Shown here: in pieces, positions 36,901 to 50,689 of the stretch
Layout: each line of letters starts with the position of its first letter
Position numbering within the stretch: position 1 is the stretch's first letter
Assembly (NCBI GenBank): GCA_013397435.1
Contig: VZRG01002973.1
Span: forward strand, 1-64,000
Reading direction: 5' to 3'
From: Erythrocercus mccallii
Taxonomy: Eukaryota; Chordata; Aves; Passeriformes; Dicruridae
Length of the DNA stretch: 64,000 bases
Position numbers and translations under genes: made by a program
Notes under the pieces: model-generated
Told to the model about the DNA's origin: nothing
The model's database searches: none
The model's input: only the letters and a program-made list of their open reading frames with translations

Positions 36901-37750
36901 TAGTTGGAGCTTTCTCTCTTAATTCATTAACTGTACAAAGTGAGACCTGTCAGCATCTGCGATGGGGTGTCTGGATTGTTGCCTCCTGACAGTCCCAGCT
37001 AACAGCAGTGTTAGTGATGGGAGTGGGCAAATGTGTGTGTTCAGAAAACCTGAGCTGCAAGACAACTGTCATTGCTTTTACTCCTCCATTCCTCTGCTGT
37101 CTTTTCCAGCATGAATTAACTGAGATGGAGGGATCTTTCTCCCAGTCATAGTACCTGCCCCTCCTGGAAGTGGGTAAAATCCCACAGAGCCACACAATGT
37201 GCTTCAGTCCAGGCTCTGCAGTCCCTCAGTCATGTCTGGGGCTGTACCTTTCATACCTGTAAAGCAATTCTACCTGGTAATAACATAAAAAGGTTTCCAG
37301 CTTTAAGAATGTATGAAGCATGTACAGGAATCCTTTTTCTCCAGAGTGGTCTAAGACTGTTCTCACTTTCCATCAGTCAGCTTGTCATTTTCTCAGGGTG
37401 TACCTCAACTCTATTGCAAACTCAACAATAAGCCTGTGCCATAAGCCCTGCTTTTTAAGCCCTGTTTTGACAGCCCAGGTGATAAATAAACTGTGCCCAA
37501 CGTTTCCACACAGAGGTGACATCACCCCCCACCCCTCCCTTCTCTCCCTTCTCTGAAGACTTGAGTATTGAAACAGGAAAAAACATCCTTTGCCTACATT
37601 TTAGGAAATGACAGGTTTCCAAGGTTGTGGTGAATTCTATTGTAATTTTTTCATAAATACCTGCTTTCTGTAACAAATTCATAATAATTTTGAGTTTTAA
37701 TACTGTTTGTGATTTTGAAATAATCCATGTGATTTTTATTTTTTTTTCAG
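33909..37750. other. Intron 2, last part
   Basis: AT-rich non-coding sequence. A 9-bp inverted repeat lies at 35632-35654, and a pyrimidine tract precedes the next exon. No gene or transposon was recognised. Confidence 0.5.
35632..35654. repeat. Perfect 9-bp inverted repeat, 5-nt loop
   Basis: TAGTGTCTA and TAGACACTA flank GTATA. Isolated; no associated element. Confidence 0.85.
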
Positions 37751-37791
37751 CATGGATAAGAAAAAAGAGAGAAGATCCACCCACCACTGAG
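37751..37791 (+). CDS. NDUFAF2: NDUFAF2 small internal coding exon (probably exon 3)
   Basis: This 41-nt exon encodes (A)WIRKKREDPPTTE. Its two leading bases complete the Ala codon begun by the final G of the previous exon, and it ends exactly on a codon, in phase 0. The acceptor is strong (a run of T, then CAG at 37748-37750) and the donor is GAG|GTGAGA. The WxR..R..PPT.E pattern is the conserved segment linking the beta-rich N-terminal part of NDUFAF2 to its charged C-terminal tail. The length is not a multiple of three, so skipping this exon would break the frame. The flanking introns are each about 14.6 kb. Confidence 0.92.
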
Positions 37792-40700
37792 GTGAGATGA
37801 AATGTCTTTAAATTTTCAGTTGTTGTAATGAAACTACCATAATTAATTTATAGTGGACTGATCTGTGCAGTAATCTGTCACTTGTAGGGGAGAATTTAGT
37901 GTGTTCCTTGCCTGATTGATGAAAATACACACTGACTACATATCTAACAGTTAGAAAAAAGTAAAATAAGTGGAAATAGAAACTCCATTATTCTTTAGTC
38001 ATTCTCTGTGTGAATTCTTTTAAGATGATATACATAGGTTCTTTAAGATGACCATAACCATTGAAGAGTCTCTTCAATTAAACAAATTCTTAAATTACTG
38101 CTATGGTTTTTTAATTAATGTAAGGTTTTTTCATCGTAGTTGATATTAAAATGTGTGTTTCAAATCCAGCTGCCAGTGGATTCATCAAAACAGGAAAACC
38201 AATTGCACCAGCATTTTACAGTGCTAATGCTACAGGGAGTTGCAGCTTAGTCTTTTTCCATAAGAGAAAACAGAGAAAAGTCCCACAATGTCTTTCATGC
38301 TGAAGAGTTTGTAAGAGTTTAGAAACAAGTTTGACTGCTGATCTGTGTATGCAGATTCATGCACACACATACATGACTTGCCCACCATTTTTATTAGAAG
38401 TTGCTAAGCACCAGCTAGGAATGACAGAGAAGACCTTGCAGAAGATTGAAAATTACACCCATGGAGGCAGATACTTGACTTGCATCAGGAGTAACTGTGT
38501 CAAGTTCAGATCCCTGAAGATATATTGGCATCTCCAGACATTTGGTCACTGAGATCTTCTGGAACATCCTGGCCTGTGAAAGGTTGTCCTGACTACCTGG
38601 GGAAGTTTGTCAGCTGATGCTGACAAACTGTAAGTCATTGAAACAGGCTCCTACACAACATACAGCTTTTCAACAAATTCTCTTTGCCCCTCTTTAACAC
38701 TTGCCATTGAGACTATAGAGACAGTAAGTGCTATAATACACCCATTAATGAAAGAAGTTTAAGTTAAATTTATCCTTAAACCTATTCAGGGAAGTATGTA
38801 TGTAAACCCATATAGTAAATATGAGTTTGGTTTTTTTATTTTTTAATTTTTTCCCTTCCCTCCCCAATCTAGTTACTTATGTAGAGCCATGGAGCTGATA
38901 CTACAACAGTTGTTCCATCTCGGTTTGGACTGACCTAATTTTAATTACTTCTGCTATACGACCTGGATGCAAACAACTTTTATTGTTGAAATTACCACTT
39001 AATGTGATACTTGAAGATGGGAGCTGTTGTGTCTTTTGTTCTATCATTTTTGTGAGCCAGGCTGCTGTGATAGTTGCTCTGAGGTAAACCTGCTCCAAGG
39101 CAGGCAGCCTTGGGTCTGGAATTGGTGCAATAAGACTCCTTCTGGTGCTAGAGATGTTGGTTCATTTTTGAAATAGGGAGCAAGAAGTCTCCACAAATGA
39201 GAGAACTGTGGAACAATAGTGTTCTAAATATTTTACCTTCCAGAAAAAGAAATTTCTGGAGAGTGAAAGATTGCTGTGACTAATGGTGCATTCAGAGTTA
39301 CAGGACTTCTTATATTTTTAGATCCATGAGGTAATAGATCTGAGAAATAATTTAGCAGCTAGGTACTTTACCTTCAGGGCTGTGCATTGACCGTATCACA
39401 GAGCAGAAATGATAAATTAGGAATCTGAAAATAGTTACCTTTTCAAGTAATCTCTAAATAGTTTTTTCCTGTGTAAGAAAAAGTAGTTCAAATATATGTG
39501 TATTAAAAATTCTTGCTAATATTTTGAAAACAATGCTACAGTCATATTTTTCATATGTGATAGTAAAGCCTAATTTTTTTCCATGTATTACAGGGAAATA
39601 GTTTGAGGCACTATATATGATCTACTTTTCTCCTAATTTGAAACTGGCACAAACCCTTACATCACAATATCATAATAAATATAATTATAGTAACAAAGTA
39701 CATATAGCATATTGTTTGGTCCCTATTTGTAGGGCCGATTTGCTTTAGTGTTTTAGCTACATAAACTTTACTAGCTGCTATTCCATACTTTTGACAGTAA
39801 AGATGGTAAGGTAAACTGCTGTTTGACAGCTATGAAATAAGGAAATATTTTGAAATCCTGTATAACAAATCTCCTTGTTCTTTCATGTATTTCTCATGAG
39901 AGCAGACTATTTCTGAAAAAGGATGTAAAGCCCACAAATTTTGTGTTTTCGCTTTAATGACATTTTGCTGTCAACATCTTGTTGTAGCAACCCTAAAGTT
40001 CCTAAGTATAAGTTTCTGGAGTTTTGACTATGTTCCCACCACTGCAGTCTGTAAAAATACTTTTTTGAAAGGTTTTCCTCTCTTGCCTGTACTTTGCCCT
40101 TAATTTTTTTTCTTTCTAATATCAAATGGCATATGTTAAACTTTATTACAATTTCTGTTCCACTTCTGTTAGCCTACCATCCTCCTTTTGAATCTTGTAT
40201 ATGGGGTTTTTTATATTTGTCTATCTTTTATTAACTCTTGACTATTTGTGATAGAGGTTGCCTAAATGCTTAGATTACCAGGTTTCATGATGAGGTCTAT
40301 GACGAATTTTTAATCAAAAATATTGCAGAGATACAGCTTCACAAAGCAAATGGATCTTACTGATCACACTGATGACCACAGGTTGGATGGTTAATGGTTT
40401 GGTAAATACTTTAAGGGTAACAAAATGTCATTCATAATCATCAGGATATGTCAGCTATTTTAAGTGAGAACAAATATGAATTGTTTTGTCCTGACTGTGG
40501 TCAGAGTAGTTGGATCATGACATCAAGATAAATCTGTAGATGATTTTCTTGAGACTTGTTCATGTTTTGTATTCAGGCCATTCTTTCTTCCACAAACACC
40601 TGATTTTTTTTTGTTTGTTTGCTTGTTTCCATTAAAAAGCTTTCACTTTCACTCAGACGAAGTTGCTTTACCTCTCTTTCTTTAGTTTCTCTTTTTTTAT

Positions 40701-41288
40701 TTTATGGAAGCATACTCCAAGTCAGCTTGTGCAGTGTGAAATGTATCACATCCCTAATGGTTTCTGTCCTTGTGCAACCATCCCTTTTCCCCATTTTTGA
40801 AGGAAGTCACTTGGCCTTCTGTGTCTGGCTAGATATAACTCATAAATGCTGCTCATCACCTTGGTTGTTTCTAACCTGGCCAGTTACATAAGGAATGTTA
40901 ATGCTGAAGCCTTGGGATATAAATGAAATAAAAATAATTTTCTGGGATACTAGTTAACAGTTGGTTGCCTTTTGATTTTTTTACAGCTTGAAATATGCCA
41001 AGCCTCAACTCAGTTATGATAAGGGTGATAACTTGACAAACTAGTGCAGATCCCATTTTTCTTATGTTTGTCTTAAACATACTCTGTTCCTGTGGTAATC
41101 AAGTAATCTGTCTTGATTTATAATTCTGGATCATGCCATTGCCTGTCTGAGCATGTGTACAGTATGTACAGTACATATACTCCTTAATAACAATGAGAAT
41201 CTGAGCATGAATACGTATATTTTTGCAGTATTGTAGCATTCTGTCATGTCCCTTTATATGTATATTAAGTATGATCATATGTGGTTGG
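37792..41288. other. NDUFAF2 intron 3, first part
   Basis: AT-rich intron sequence with no gene or repeat recognised. Confidence 0.5.
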
Positions 41289-41293
41289 CTGAA

Positions 41294-42740
41294 TGTAGTG
41301 GTTTCATGTTCGCCAATTTCTGTTTCTCAGTGCAATGGTCTGAGTGTCTACGGTAATATTTTTTTTTTCTGCTGTGAGATAGGATTAAGAGAAAATGAAA
41401 GCAGGAGCAAACTTTAAAGGTATAAAGATAGGTTTATTAACAAACACTAAAAGAAAAGAATGAGAATCAAAATTAAACCTTTGAAACAGTTCTCCCCCCA
41501 CAACTGTTCACTTTCTCACTAACAACATAAAGAGAAAAAAACTGGGCTTTTCAGTCAGTTTCACCCCCTTAAAATAGTCTTCCACCAATTCTTAGGGAGG
41601 GGAGCTTCTCTTAGAACTCCCTTGGAGACATTGCCACAAGAAACAGTTCTCTGTTGGCTCCCATGTCATGAATCTGCAGCCGCCCGGGAAATTCTGAAAT
41701 CTGTGAAATCCTTCCCATTTAGCAGCTTTCCCCACAACTCACTGGGGTTTATTTTAAACATGAAGGGCTCCAAAAGCAAAGGGTTTTTTCATCTCAAGGA
41801 ACAGAGATCTTTTTCTAGGGGCAGATCTTCATGTCATCTCTTCCCCCTCTGTTTAAGCTTCTCATGGGAACACAACAACTTCAATATTTACTTAGTCTAT
41901 CACAAATGCCTTTACTTATCTCTACAATTTAAATACTCTCATCATCTCCCCAAAATGCATTTTTTCCCACGGTTTAAAAGGGTATTCTAGTCTAGTCTCC
42001 ACGGCCTCACAGGAGAAGTCCAGCCCCAACAAGGTAACTTCTCCATCCTCCTTCTAACTTAGGACTTTTAATCTTTCTTCACTGACTTTCGTCTTATGCC
42101 GTGTCTCTTCACATCTCAATCACTCTGTCTTTTCTCTCACTTAGAAAGACGACTAGTGCTTTGCAAGTTCCATCTGTCAAAGAAAGAGTTAACATTCTCC
42201 CAGGTCTGCAGAGGGCACGGTGCTTCTTTCCCGGGAAGTGGCCGAAGGTTGCAGACTCGGGCTGGAGCCGGGATCTCTCGTGTGGCTGGGCTTTTCCCTC
42301 ACCCCTTCCTCTGCCCGGCAGCCGCTGGAGCAGGGGGGCTCGGCCCGGGCCGCGATGGAAGTGCGGCGTAGCGGCAGATGTTGGCAGCCCTTGGGCCCGG
42401 GCTCGGCCGGGACAGGGCAGATCTGCTCCCCTCCCGGTGCCCGGGAGTCACCGCGCCCGCCCCGGCTGCAGCGGCAGCACCCGGCCGGCCCCGCGGGCAC
42501 AGCGGGGCCGGCCCTGGTGCCTGCTCCCAGGCAGGAAGGAAGAAAACAAGCTCCCTGGCTCAACTCAGCTGATGTGTGTATTCACAAAGGCTCATCCAAC
42601 TTCCTCAGTGGTCATACAATATGTCAGTGTCTAAAAACTGGCCTCTGATAGGTCCCTGTCCTTTCCTAAGGAAATTCAAAGGTCCTTACAGGGAACTGTT
42701 TCCTTTTTAACTAAAAACTAAGCTGTGTTAAACCATGACG
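41294..42740 (-). mobile_element. Long solo LTR with CTGAA duplication and CpG-rich core
   Basis: The 1447-bp block begins TGTAGTGGTTTCATG and ends TTAAACCATGACG on the + strand, with a perfect CTGAA duplication (41289-41293 and 42741-42745). The final CA has decayed to CG. AATAAA on the - strand near 41423-41432 suggests minus orientation. Positions 42220-42540 are extremely GC- and CpG-rich, unlike the surrounding intron, and would be the U3/promoter part in that orientation. Long open frames there reflect composition, not genes. Confidence 0.8.
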
Positions 42741-42745
42741 CTGAA

Positions 42746-45700
42746 GAAAATCATTACCTTTATTCCTGTGCCGCTCTGAATTACGTTTTAACCAGTTTAA
42801 CTAAGGATTAATAATTAAGTTGACTAATACATTTCTTTATTATATAGGAAATTAGGAAATATTATAGTATATAGGAAACTAGATGTATATAGCAAGTGTT
42901 TCTGCAAATAGGAAATGTACCATCGTCTAGTAACCTTAAAATTTTAAATTAATGAAAATGTTTTGAAGGCGACTAATATTAAAATAATTTTAATCACAAA
43001 TTACTGATTTTGTGGAAGAAGATTTAATAATATATCACTTCACATGCATATTAGTTCATCTGCTAAGCTTTAATGCTGTCAAAATTTATTGAGAAAAGTC
43101 TTGATATATAGCAGTTGTTTTATAGAAAATATGTTCCATCCATGCAAATTATTTCTTTAAAAGTCTATTACCTTCCATTCTCTGAGCCACAGTCCATCTT
43201 CTATATAGCTCATCCAGAAATTTCTAAGGCAAATGTAAATGTCTTGCATATGCCCCTACCTCCCAGTTTTCCTTCTGGCTACAGATTTCTCTACTGACTT
43301 TAAACATGGCATCTTTATGTTTTGGATTTTTCACATCTTGTTTGGAAAAGAAAGAAAAGATGCTCATGAAGACAGGGAGGAAACTTTCTTTATTCAGGCA
43401 TTTCTGTGCCTAACTTCTATTTGATTTTTTTTCTTTTTTCAGAGGGCATCAGAGGGCAGAGATTTGTAGAGGCTTTTAAAGAATTCTGCCATCTATAACA
43501 CAAGATATCCAAATGAATTTAGAAATCTAACCCTTATTTTCTCCCATAAATAGATCTTATAGCTACACACTACTGACAGGGTCCTGAGGTTCAAGGATAT
43601 CTAGGAAACATAGCATTGTTTAAGGACATGTCTGTAGAATGGAGGCAGAAATAAAGTTACAGACTTTCTTGGGGTGTCAGAAAACTAATGAGGAAACTTG
43701 CAATTATGGCAATGCCAAGAGAAACTGGTATGGACAGAGAAGTGGTTAATCTCTGAACCCACCAACGTGGTATCCCAAAAGTGGTAGATGTGAACCCATA
43801 GTAACACCTCTCTGAGTACACAGATCTTTGTACTAGATAGCACTTCCCTGTTGACATAGATGCTGCTCCCTCAGTAGCACACACAGGGCTGCACAAATCT
43901 CAGTCTGAACTGAACTGAAACCTCTCTGTTGTTCTGTATGCATGCGTGTCTTATATTAATATATTTCATGGGAAGTAAAATAGAATTGCATGTTCCCTTA
44001 ATTAGCATCAAGATCCTGAAAATAGTTTGAAATTGAAAGCCACAGTAGATGATTGCTTTTCTCATGCAAGTATGTACTTGTTACACAGTAATAGAATTCA
44101 GTGAGTTCTGAATTGCACATTTGGATAGAAGGTGAAATGCTAAAAAAAACTTCTGTGATGATGCCTCTGTTCTTTAAAACTGTTTCTAGGGTATCCATAA
44201 TTATTTGTTTTGGCAAACTTCTTGTCAAGTGAGGAAAAAACATACTTCACTGGATTATAATAAGCATAAGGTTTCGTCCTCTCAACCCTCAAATATTATA
44301 TTGAAATTAAATTCTATTTAATTCCCACAATCCACTCTTCTCATTTGTTTGATCATAAGTATTACTTATTTGAGAGATGGTATGATCAAAAGTAGGTTCA
44401 TTCATGTAGATTAGTTTACACAGATTTTGCATTCCTTTAAGGTGAATGGAATGCAGTTTAGAAAAATGCTTTTTTGACACTGTTGGGTTGTATGTTACAG
44501 TTTTGCCTGTCTGCTTTCAGATGCTTCAGTTGAGAAGTTGTAAAATGAGAACACTGACATGGAGATTGTACATTCTTACATAGAGACTAGTACTCAGCGC
44601 ATAAGTCATTTACTCCTGAAGCCACCAAAAGCTGCACAGTGTGATTAACAGTTCAAGGAAAAAATATTTTAAAAGCACAGGGATAAACATGTCTCTGAGC
44701 AAAATATTTCCCACCATTGTTGTCCAGAATCACAACCAGGATTTGGGCCATATTCAACAACTTAAAAACTTAATAAGGTTGCACTAAATAGCATTTTGCA
44801 TACTAAATCATGCATGGTTCCAAAGAGGATTATTCTTCAATGCAAAAAGGCAGTAAAATTTGACAATATAAAGAACTGAGCTACCAAGACCTTAAATAGA
44901 AGGGAGTAGTCATAGAAGTCAATTAAAAAACCAATTGAGCATTTGCAGAAGCCATAATCTTTTAGATTTTTTCCCTCTTGTTTGTTTTAACTTTCTCTTC
45001 AGGTTTGAAATACAACTGCTTGTCAACCTCCACAGAGGACTAACGGGGCCAGTTTGCCCCATTGCTTCCTGACTGCCCATGCTGCAGATTCCGAAGCTAC
45101 AGAGGAAAGAGCTGCTGCTGCTCTTCTGCTCCTATCCTTACGGGAAGGAGTGCATGGAGCACTGGCTTTGTGTCCTGATTCACTGACAGCACAGCTGAGC
45201 GGGTGTGGAGGGCAAAGTGAAGGGTACCAGGAAAAGGGCTGGTACAGATTACATCATATGTAGGCTAGGGAAAGCAAGGACCAAACTGCGACTGCGTCAC
45301 AGCTACAGTTCCTTGTTTGCTCTGTGGGGATCAGGGCTATGCATTGCCCTTTATTCAGGGCAGAGTGCTGAGGTGCCAGGCTAGTTTGTGTTTTTTGCTG
45401 CTTCTACACAGTTTCATCTGTAGTCTTGAATATATGTGTAGTTTTGGACAAATATCTTTGCAGAATTGTAAAAATAATTCAGGCACAAACCCCTACTGTC
45501 TCCATGTGTTGGTAATATGCTTTATAGTCCAGTGTCTCTTCCTTTTGCCTCTTGCTACATTTTCTTGCCAAACACATGTGTTACACTATGGTGCCCTAGA
45601 AACAATGTCAGCTCATGACAGAGACTCAGTAGTTCATAATTATAGTACTTCAGTAATAGTAAGCACTGCTTATCTGCAGATTTAAACAAAAATTACTGTG

Positions 45701-48700
45701 AGTTATGATTAATATTTAACTGCTTTAGCTTGGTAGGAAATGTACTAGCTCTGCATGTAAAACTAAGTATTGTAACTGATCAGAGATTTTTTCAAAAACT
45801 CAACCTGTGTAAAGCAAATCTTACATTGATTTGATTAACGTTTTTTGTTGCTGGACCAAGGATATTTAGTGTATGTTCTTTACAAAATTAGCAGTCAGTG
45901 TTTGAGTTAAATAACTTTAATAAATAATTTTAATAAATTTTGGCTAATCCAGATAAGCCTTTCTATTTCAAACTACTCCTCTGTTTTTGCCATGCAGAGA
46001 CAGCTTTTCATTTACCACATTAATTCTCATTCCTAAGCTGGTACTGCTGGGGTCATATTCAGTTGCTGAGTTATCAAGACCTGCCCTGGATTAGAACATT
46101 CAGTGCAAAGATGAGATACTCTCTCTACCTCCTACTCTTGAAATATGATGTCATAGCCAATTATTTCATCTTGCCTATTTAACTTGTCAAACTGGAAAAT
46201 GGAGTTTAGTTTAATTGTTTGGTGATATTCTAAAAAATGGTGATTCAGCTTAACTTCTAGCCTTTTGCCTGCGTTTCAGTTAATTTGATAATGAAGAAAA
46301 ATTCTGACATGTTAAATTGCCTTACATCATTTTTTAATACTCTGCCAAAACAATTTTTTTATTCCATTTGTTATTTTTTAAATTTTTGTCAACCTACAGG
46401 TATGAATTTTTAACAGGCAGAGTTTTAAGTTCAAATTCATTTATGATTAAACATGAAATATTAACAATAGACATAAAATGCAAGTATTCTATGAATTGCA
46501 CTGTCTACAGTTCAAAAATCATTAATCTGTCCAGGTGTTTCTCAGTTCTGACATCAAATAAGTAGCTAACAAGATTGAAATCAAGAGAAATCATGAGTAT
46601 TTCAACTTATGATAACTTGGGAAGTGAAATAGTTTCGAAGACAACATAAAGAAGCTATTTATTTCTAATTTAATCAAAATACAAACCCATCTGAAAAGAA
46701 ATGTGGCATTTTTCTCAAAATTAATAATAAATAAACCCTTTGTAATTAAAGGGTTAGGTCCTGCCTTTAGAAAAACTTCTGAAAAGTGCCAATCTGAAAA
46801 AATAACCTTTAACCCTGCCCCATCTGCATGTACCTGCATCCTTAGGGCTCCATTCACAACTTTGCGCTCAGGAGTTTGAAAATATTTTGTGGGAGGCAGG
46901 TGCTGGTGTGACTGTGGCTCGCTTGAGGGCTGAGGGGGATACAGTGAGGGGAGGACTGGTTCCTCAGGATGTGAGAGTCAGCAGGTGCTGCAGGATAGAA
47001 AGGGTTCAGTACTGCCATTTGCCTGTGGAGAAGAATAGTGTTCAGCAAAAACTGATCAGTACTGAGCCAGACTCCACTTGAAGGAATGAGTGTGTCCAGG
47101 GAACCCTCTTTTGTGTTTGTGACACCTTCCTTCCAGGAGGAACTAATTTTATTCATTCTGTAAGGCTACTAGTTTATTCAGGAAGGGGAAAGAAGTGACA
47201 ATATGGAAGCCTTTAAGAGCAAAAGAGCACTGCACTCCAAATATTGACCCTACAAAGCAGGTCTTCCAGTGCAGCCAGGTAGGCATCTAAAATCTTTTCT
47301 AGATTTTTCTCCTTGTGTGGAGTGGAGGCAAATGCGCCACAGAGGATACTTTGTGATACAACTCAGCTGCTTGAGTTACTTGAGAGCTTTTGAAAATACA
47401 TAGTTCACAACAAAAGTGAAAATTTCATGCTGGTGGCAGGAAATACAGCCCAATGCCTTTTGCAGGAACACCCTGGAAGACAGCAACATGTCTTGAGCTG
47501 TGTTGCTCCTAGGAGCAGGGCATTTTTCATTCTTTGATCATGCAGCTGTTACCAATACTGAGGTGTCAGATTATGCAGAAGTCAGCAGTTTTGTGGATGA
47601 AAAACAGCTGCCTCAAACTCCACACAGGGCTACTTTGGTATTTCCTTAATTTTAATGTTCTTCAAGAAAACCTTAGGCATCACTTTCTTAAACTCTGCCT
47701 TCCTAAGGAGGGAACACATGCAGCTCCAAACATTAGAGGTGTTAAAAACCTCATACAACTTAATCACCAAAGCTGGACAACCTGCAGTGATAAAATGTCT
47801 TGTTTTACTTTCTACCTTAAAATAAACTGCAGAACATGTAGTTGGACTTAGCTCTTGGCATATCCTTTTGTGTATCCTTTTCTGTATGCTGGGAGCTGAT
47901 ACATTTCAAAGTGAACATCTGCATGTAGGGATTTCAGCTGCCTTAAAATGTGGCTGGATATCCTAAGGTATTTTTTGTTTTTTATTTTGCACCATAGCCC
48001 CAGTTCTTAGAGTTTTCTTTTAATAAAAATGTCGAAGGACATTTCTGATACTCCTGAGATGCCATGTACTTCCTGGGAATTGTGGTTCAAAGAGGTTATG
48101 TAATTAATTTGTACAAAAAGAGAGTGTTGGAAGAACAAGCTAATCCTTGAAAAACTGCAGTTATCTGATAGGTAGTATGTTCTCTGGGTTGGATAGAAAG
48201 ATTTTGTATTTCCCTTAATGGTCAGAGCACATTACATGTTCATGTACTATATTTTAGCAGAAAATTTATTAGGGGCACTTTATAGTAAAGATAGTCATCT
48301 TATAAAATACTGTGATTCATCTTGGAGGAAGAGAGAATGTAAGTGTTCTGAACCTGGCAATGTAACTTAAACAGACAAAGAAACAAAAAAAACCTCACAA
48401 ATTAACTTTTAGCCTGCAGTTACTTTTTTATAGCAAATCAGACAGTAAAGGATTGGTTAGCGGTGGAGCCTCAAAGTGAGAATGTATTTGACCCAGTTTT
48501 TCTAACATGCCAATTGACCTCATATTTCCAATTCATATTTCCTTTCATTTGAGCGCAGGAACCCAGTGATTTCAGTGTACATGTTAGGGGCATGAGTTTA
48601 ATGCCAAAAATGAATGTGTACATTTTGTAGTTGAAAAATTTTTGTCCTGGTAGATTGTATAGAAAATTCTGAGTAAGTCATTTCAGTTTGGGATTTTTTT

Positions 48701-49427
48701 TTGCATTTGCTAATAATTTCTCATGCTGTTTTGGGCTTTTTTAAGATCCACTTTTCCATTTTACTATATCACAATTACACTTTGTCCACAGAAAGCTGAT
48801 TAAAAGAGCCTTATTTGAGTCTGAAAACCAGAAAACAATTATATATCAACATTTAAAATAGACTTGGAGTATTTGGCATTTAGTTACAGCTGCCCTTACC
48901 TGACTAAGATAACTTTATGTTAAAATAATCACTTGAAGCGATTTTAAATTCATAATAGCTGTTCTCAGTAAGTAGGTTATGTTTGTATTTTAATAAATCA
49001 CTTCCTATTGTCTTGACAGAGACAATGATGCAGTCTTCAGTTATCACAAAGGTGTTTGCTTTACTTGTTTCTTAGTAGTAGTTTCATACAAGCACCATAG
49101 GAGTAATCTCCTTGAAATCAATAAGGTTGTGGTGAATTTACATAGGCATGTGGTAAACAAGCATAGAATTGAGAGATGCCAGAAAGAGGTTTTGCTACAC
49201 TGATTGTTGAAAATTTGATCTTGTTATGCTTGGCAGTATTCCTATTTGAGCATGTGAGAATTTTCCCCCCTTCAGTTTGCAAAATCATTTGTGTATTACT
49301 TGTGTATTTCCATTCAGTTTCCATTTGTATGCTAAGGGTTCTGCCTATGCTCTATATGTCTGTGAATTTAAGTACACAGGCAACTAAGAAGCAAGAAAAG
49401 GGATTACTTTCCATGGTATCTCTAAGA
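42746..49427. other. Intron 3 sequence, no gene recognised
   Basis: About 6.7 kb of mostly AT-rich sequence. Two modest GC-richer islands (44990-45320 and 46860-47150) were examined and have no coding or transposon signature that I recognise. Confidence 0.5.
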
Positions 49428-49432
49428 TAAGG

Positions 49433-50476
49433 TATATTGGGTTTGTATGGCCAGGTTTTGGTAGCTACAGGGGTGGCTTCTATGAGAACCTGCCAGAAGT
49501 TTCCTCCATGTCTGGGAGAGACAGTCCCAGGATGGACGTACCTCTGGTCATAGCTGGGCCCATCAGAAATGGTGGTAATGCCTCTCTGATGACATATTTA
49601 AGGAGACTTTAAAAAGTTCTGCAGAGTTGTAATTGTGCTCAGAGAAGAGGAGGGTGACAATATGTGAGAGGAACAGCCTTGCAGACACCCAGGTCAGTGC
49701 AGAAGGAGGGACAGGAGCTGCTCCAGGCACCAGAGCTGAGGTTCCCCTGCAGCCCATGGTGCAGACCATGGAGAGGCAGCCGTGCCCCTGCAGCCCATGG
49801 AGGTCCCTGGGGATGCAGAGATCCACCTGCAGCCTCTGGAGGAGACCCATGCTGGAGCAGGCAGGTGCCTGAGAGGGGGCTGTGCTCCTGTGAGAGACCC
49901 GTGTTGAAACAGGGTCCTGGCAGAGACCTGCCCATCCATGGAGGGAGGAGCCCATGCTGGAGCAGGTTTCCAGGTAGAACTTGTCACTCCGTGGGAGATC
50001 CACGCTGGAGCAGGTTGTGCCTGAAGTATTGCACCCCAGGGAAGGGACCTACATTGCAGCAGTTTGGGGAGGACTGTTGCTCATGAGATGGACTCATGTT
50101 GGAGAAGTTCATGGATAACTGTCTCCCATGGGTGGGATCCCATGATGGTGTAGGGAAAGGACTCCTCTCCTTGAGCAATGGCAGGAATGTATGATGAACT
50201 GACCATAACTCCCATTCCCTGTTTCCCTGCACTTGCTAGGGGGAGGAGGCAGAGCTGAGAAGGAGGGAGGGGTAGGGGGAAAGTAATTTTAAGATCTTAT
50301 TTTACTTCTCATTATCCTGCGATAGGATTGAGTCTGTTTTGCTTGTGATGGTATTTAGTGTGTAATCTCTCATAGTCCTTAACTTGTGAACTCTTAATTA
50401 TATTTTCTCTCCTCTGTCCAGTTGTAGAGGGGAGTGACAAGCTTTGGTAAGCATCTGCCATGGTCAACCCTCTACA
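49433..50476 (+). mobile_element. Solo LTR, ERVL-like, with TAAGG duplication
   Basis: The 1044-bp element runs from TATATTGGGTTTGTATGGCC (TG decayed to TA) to GGTCAACCCTCTACA. It is flanked by perfect TAAGG repeats (49428-49432 and 50477-50481). The body holds many imperfect repeats of the CATGCTGGAGCAGG / CAGCCCATGG type, characteristic of a widespread avian ERVL LTR family. TATTTAAGG near 49590 may be its TATA region. Orientation is the same as NDUFAF2. Confidence 0.88.
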
Positions 50477-50689
50477 TAAGGTTTTCTTTATTACTGTCTT
50501 TTAAAGCATTCTTATGTGTTCATAGTTGCTATTTCAACTCTTGGCAATATCGCATGTATTTTAACACCTAAATTCCTAAAACAATGTCCTTGCTCACAGA
50601 GGAGTGTACTGGTATAATTTCTCCTTAACTCCTCCATATACTTGTAATCTGGAGAAAAGAATTCAGCCTTTTTCTTAATTCCGGAGGCC

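Noticed and set aside
42096..42648. Overlapping open frames of up to 177 codons on both strands
   Set aside because: They sit in the CpG-rich core of the LTR at 41294-42740, and composition explains them.
49563..50086. Open frames of 140-146 codons on both strands
   Set aside because: They lie in the repeat-rich body of the LTR at 49433-50476 and come from its imperfect GC-rich repeats.
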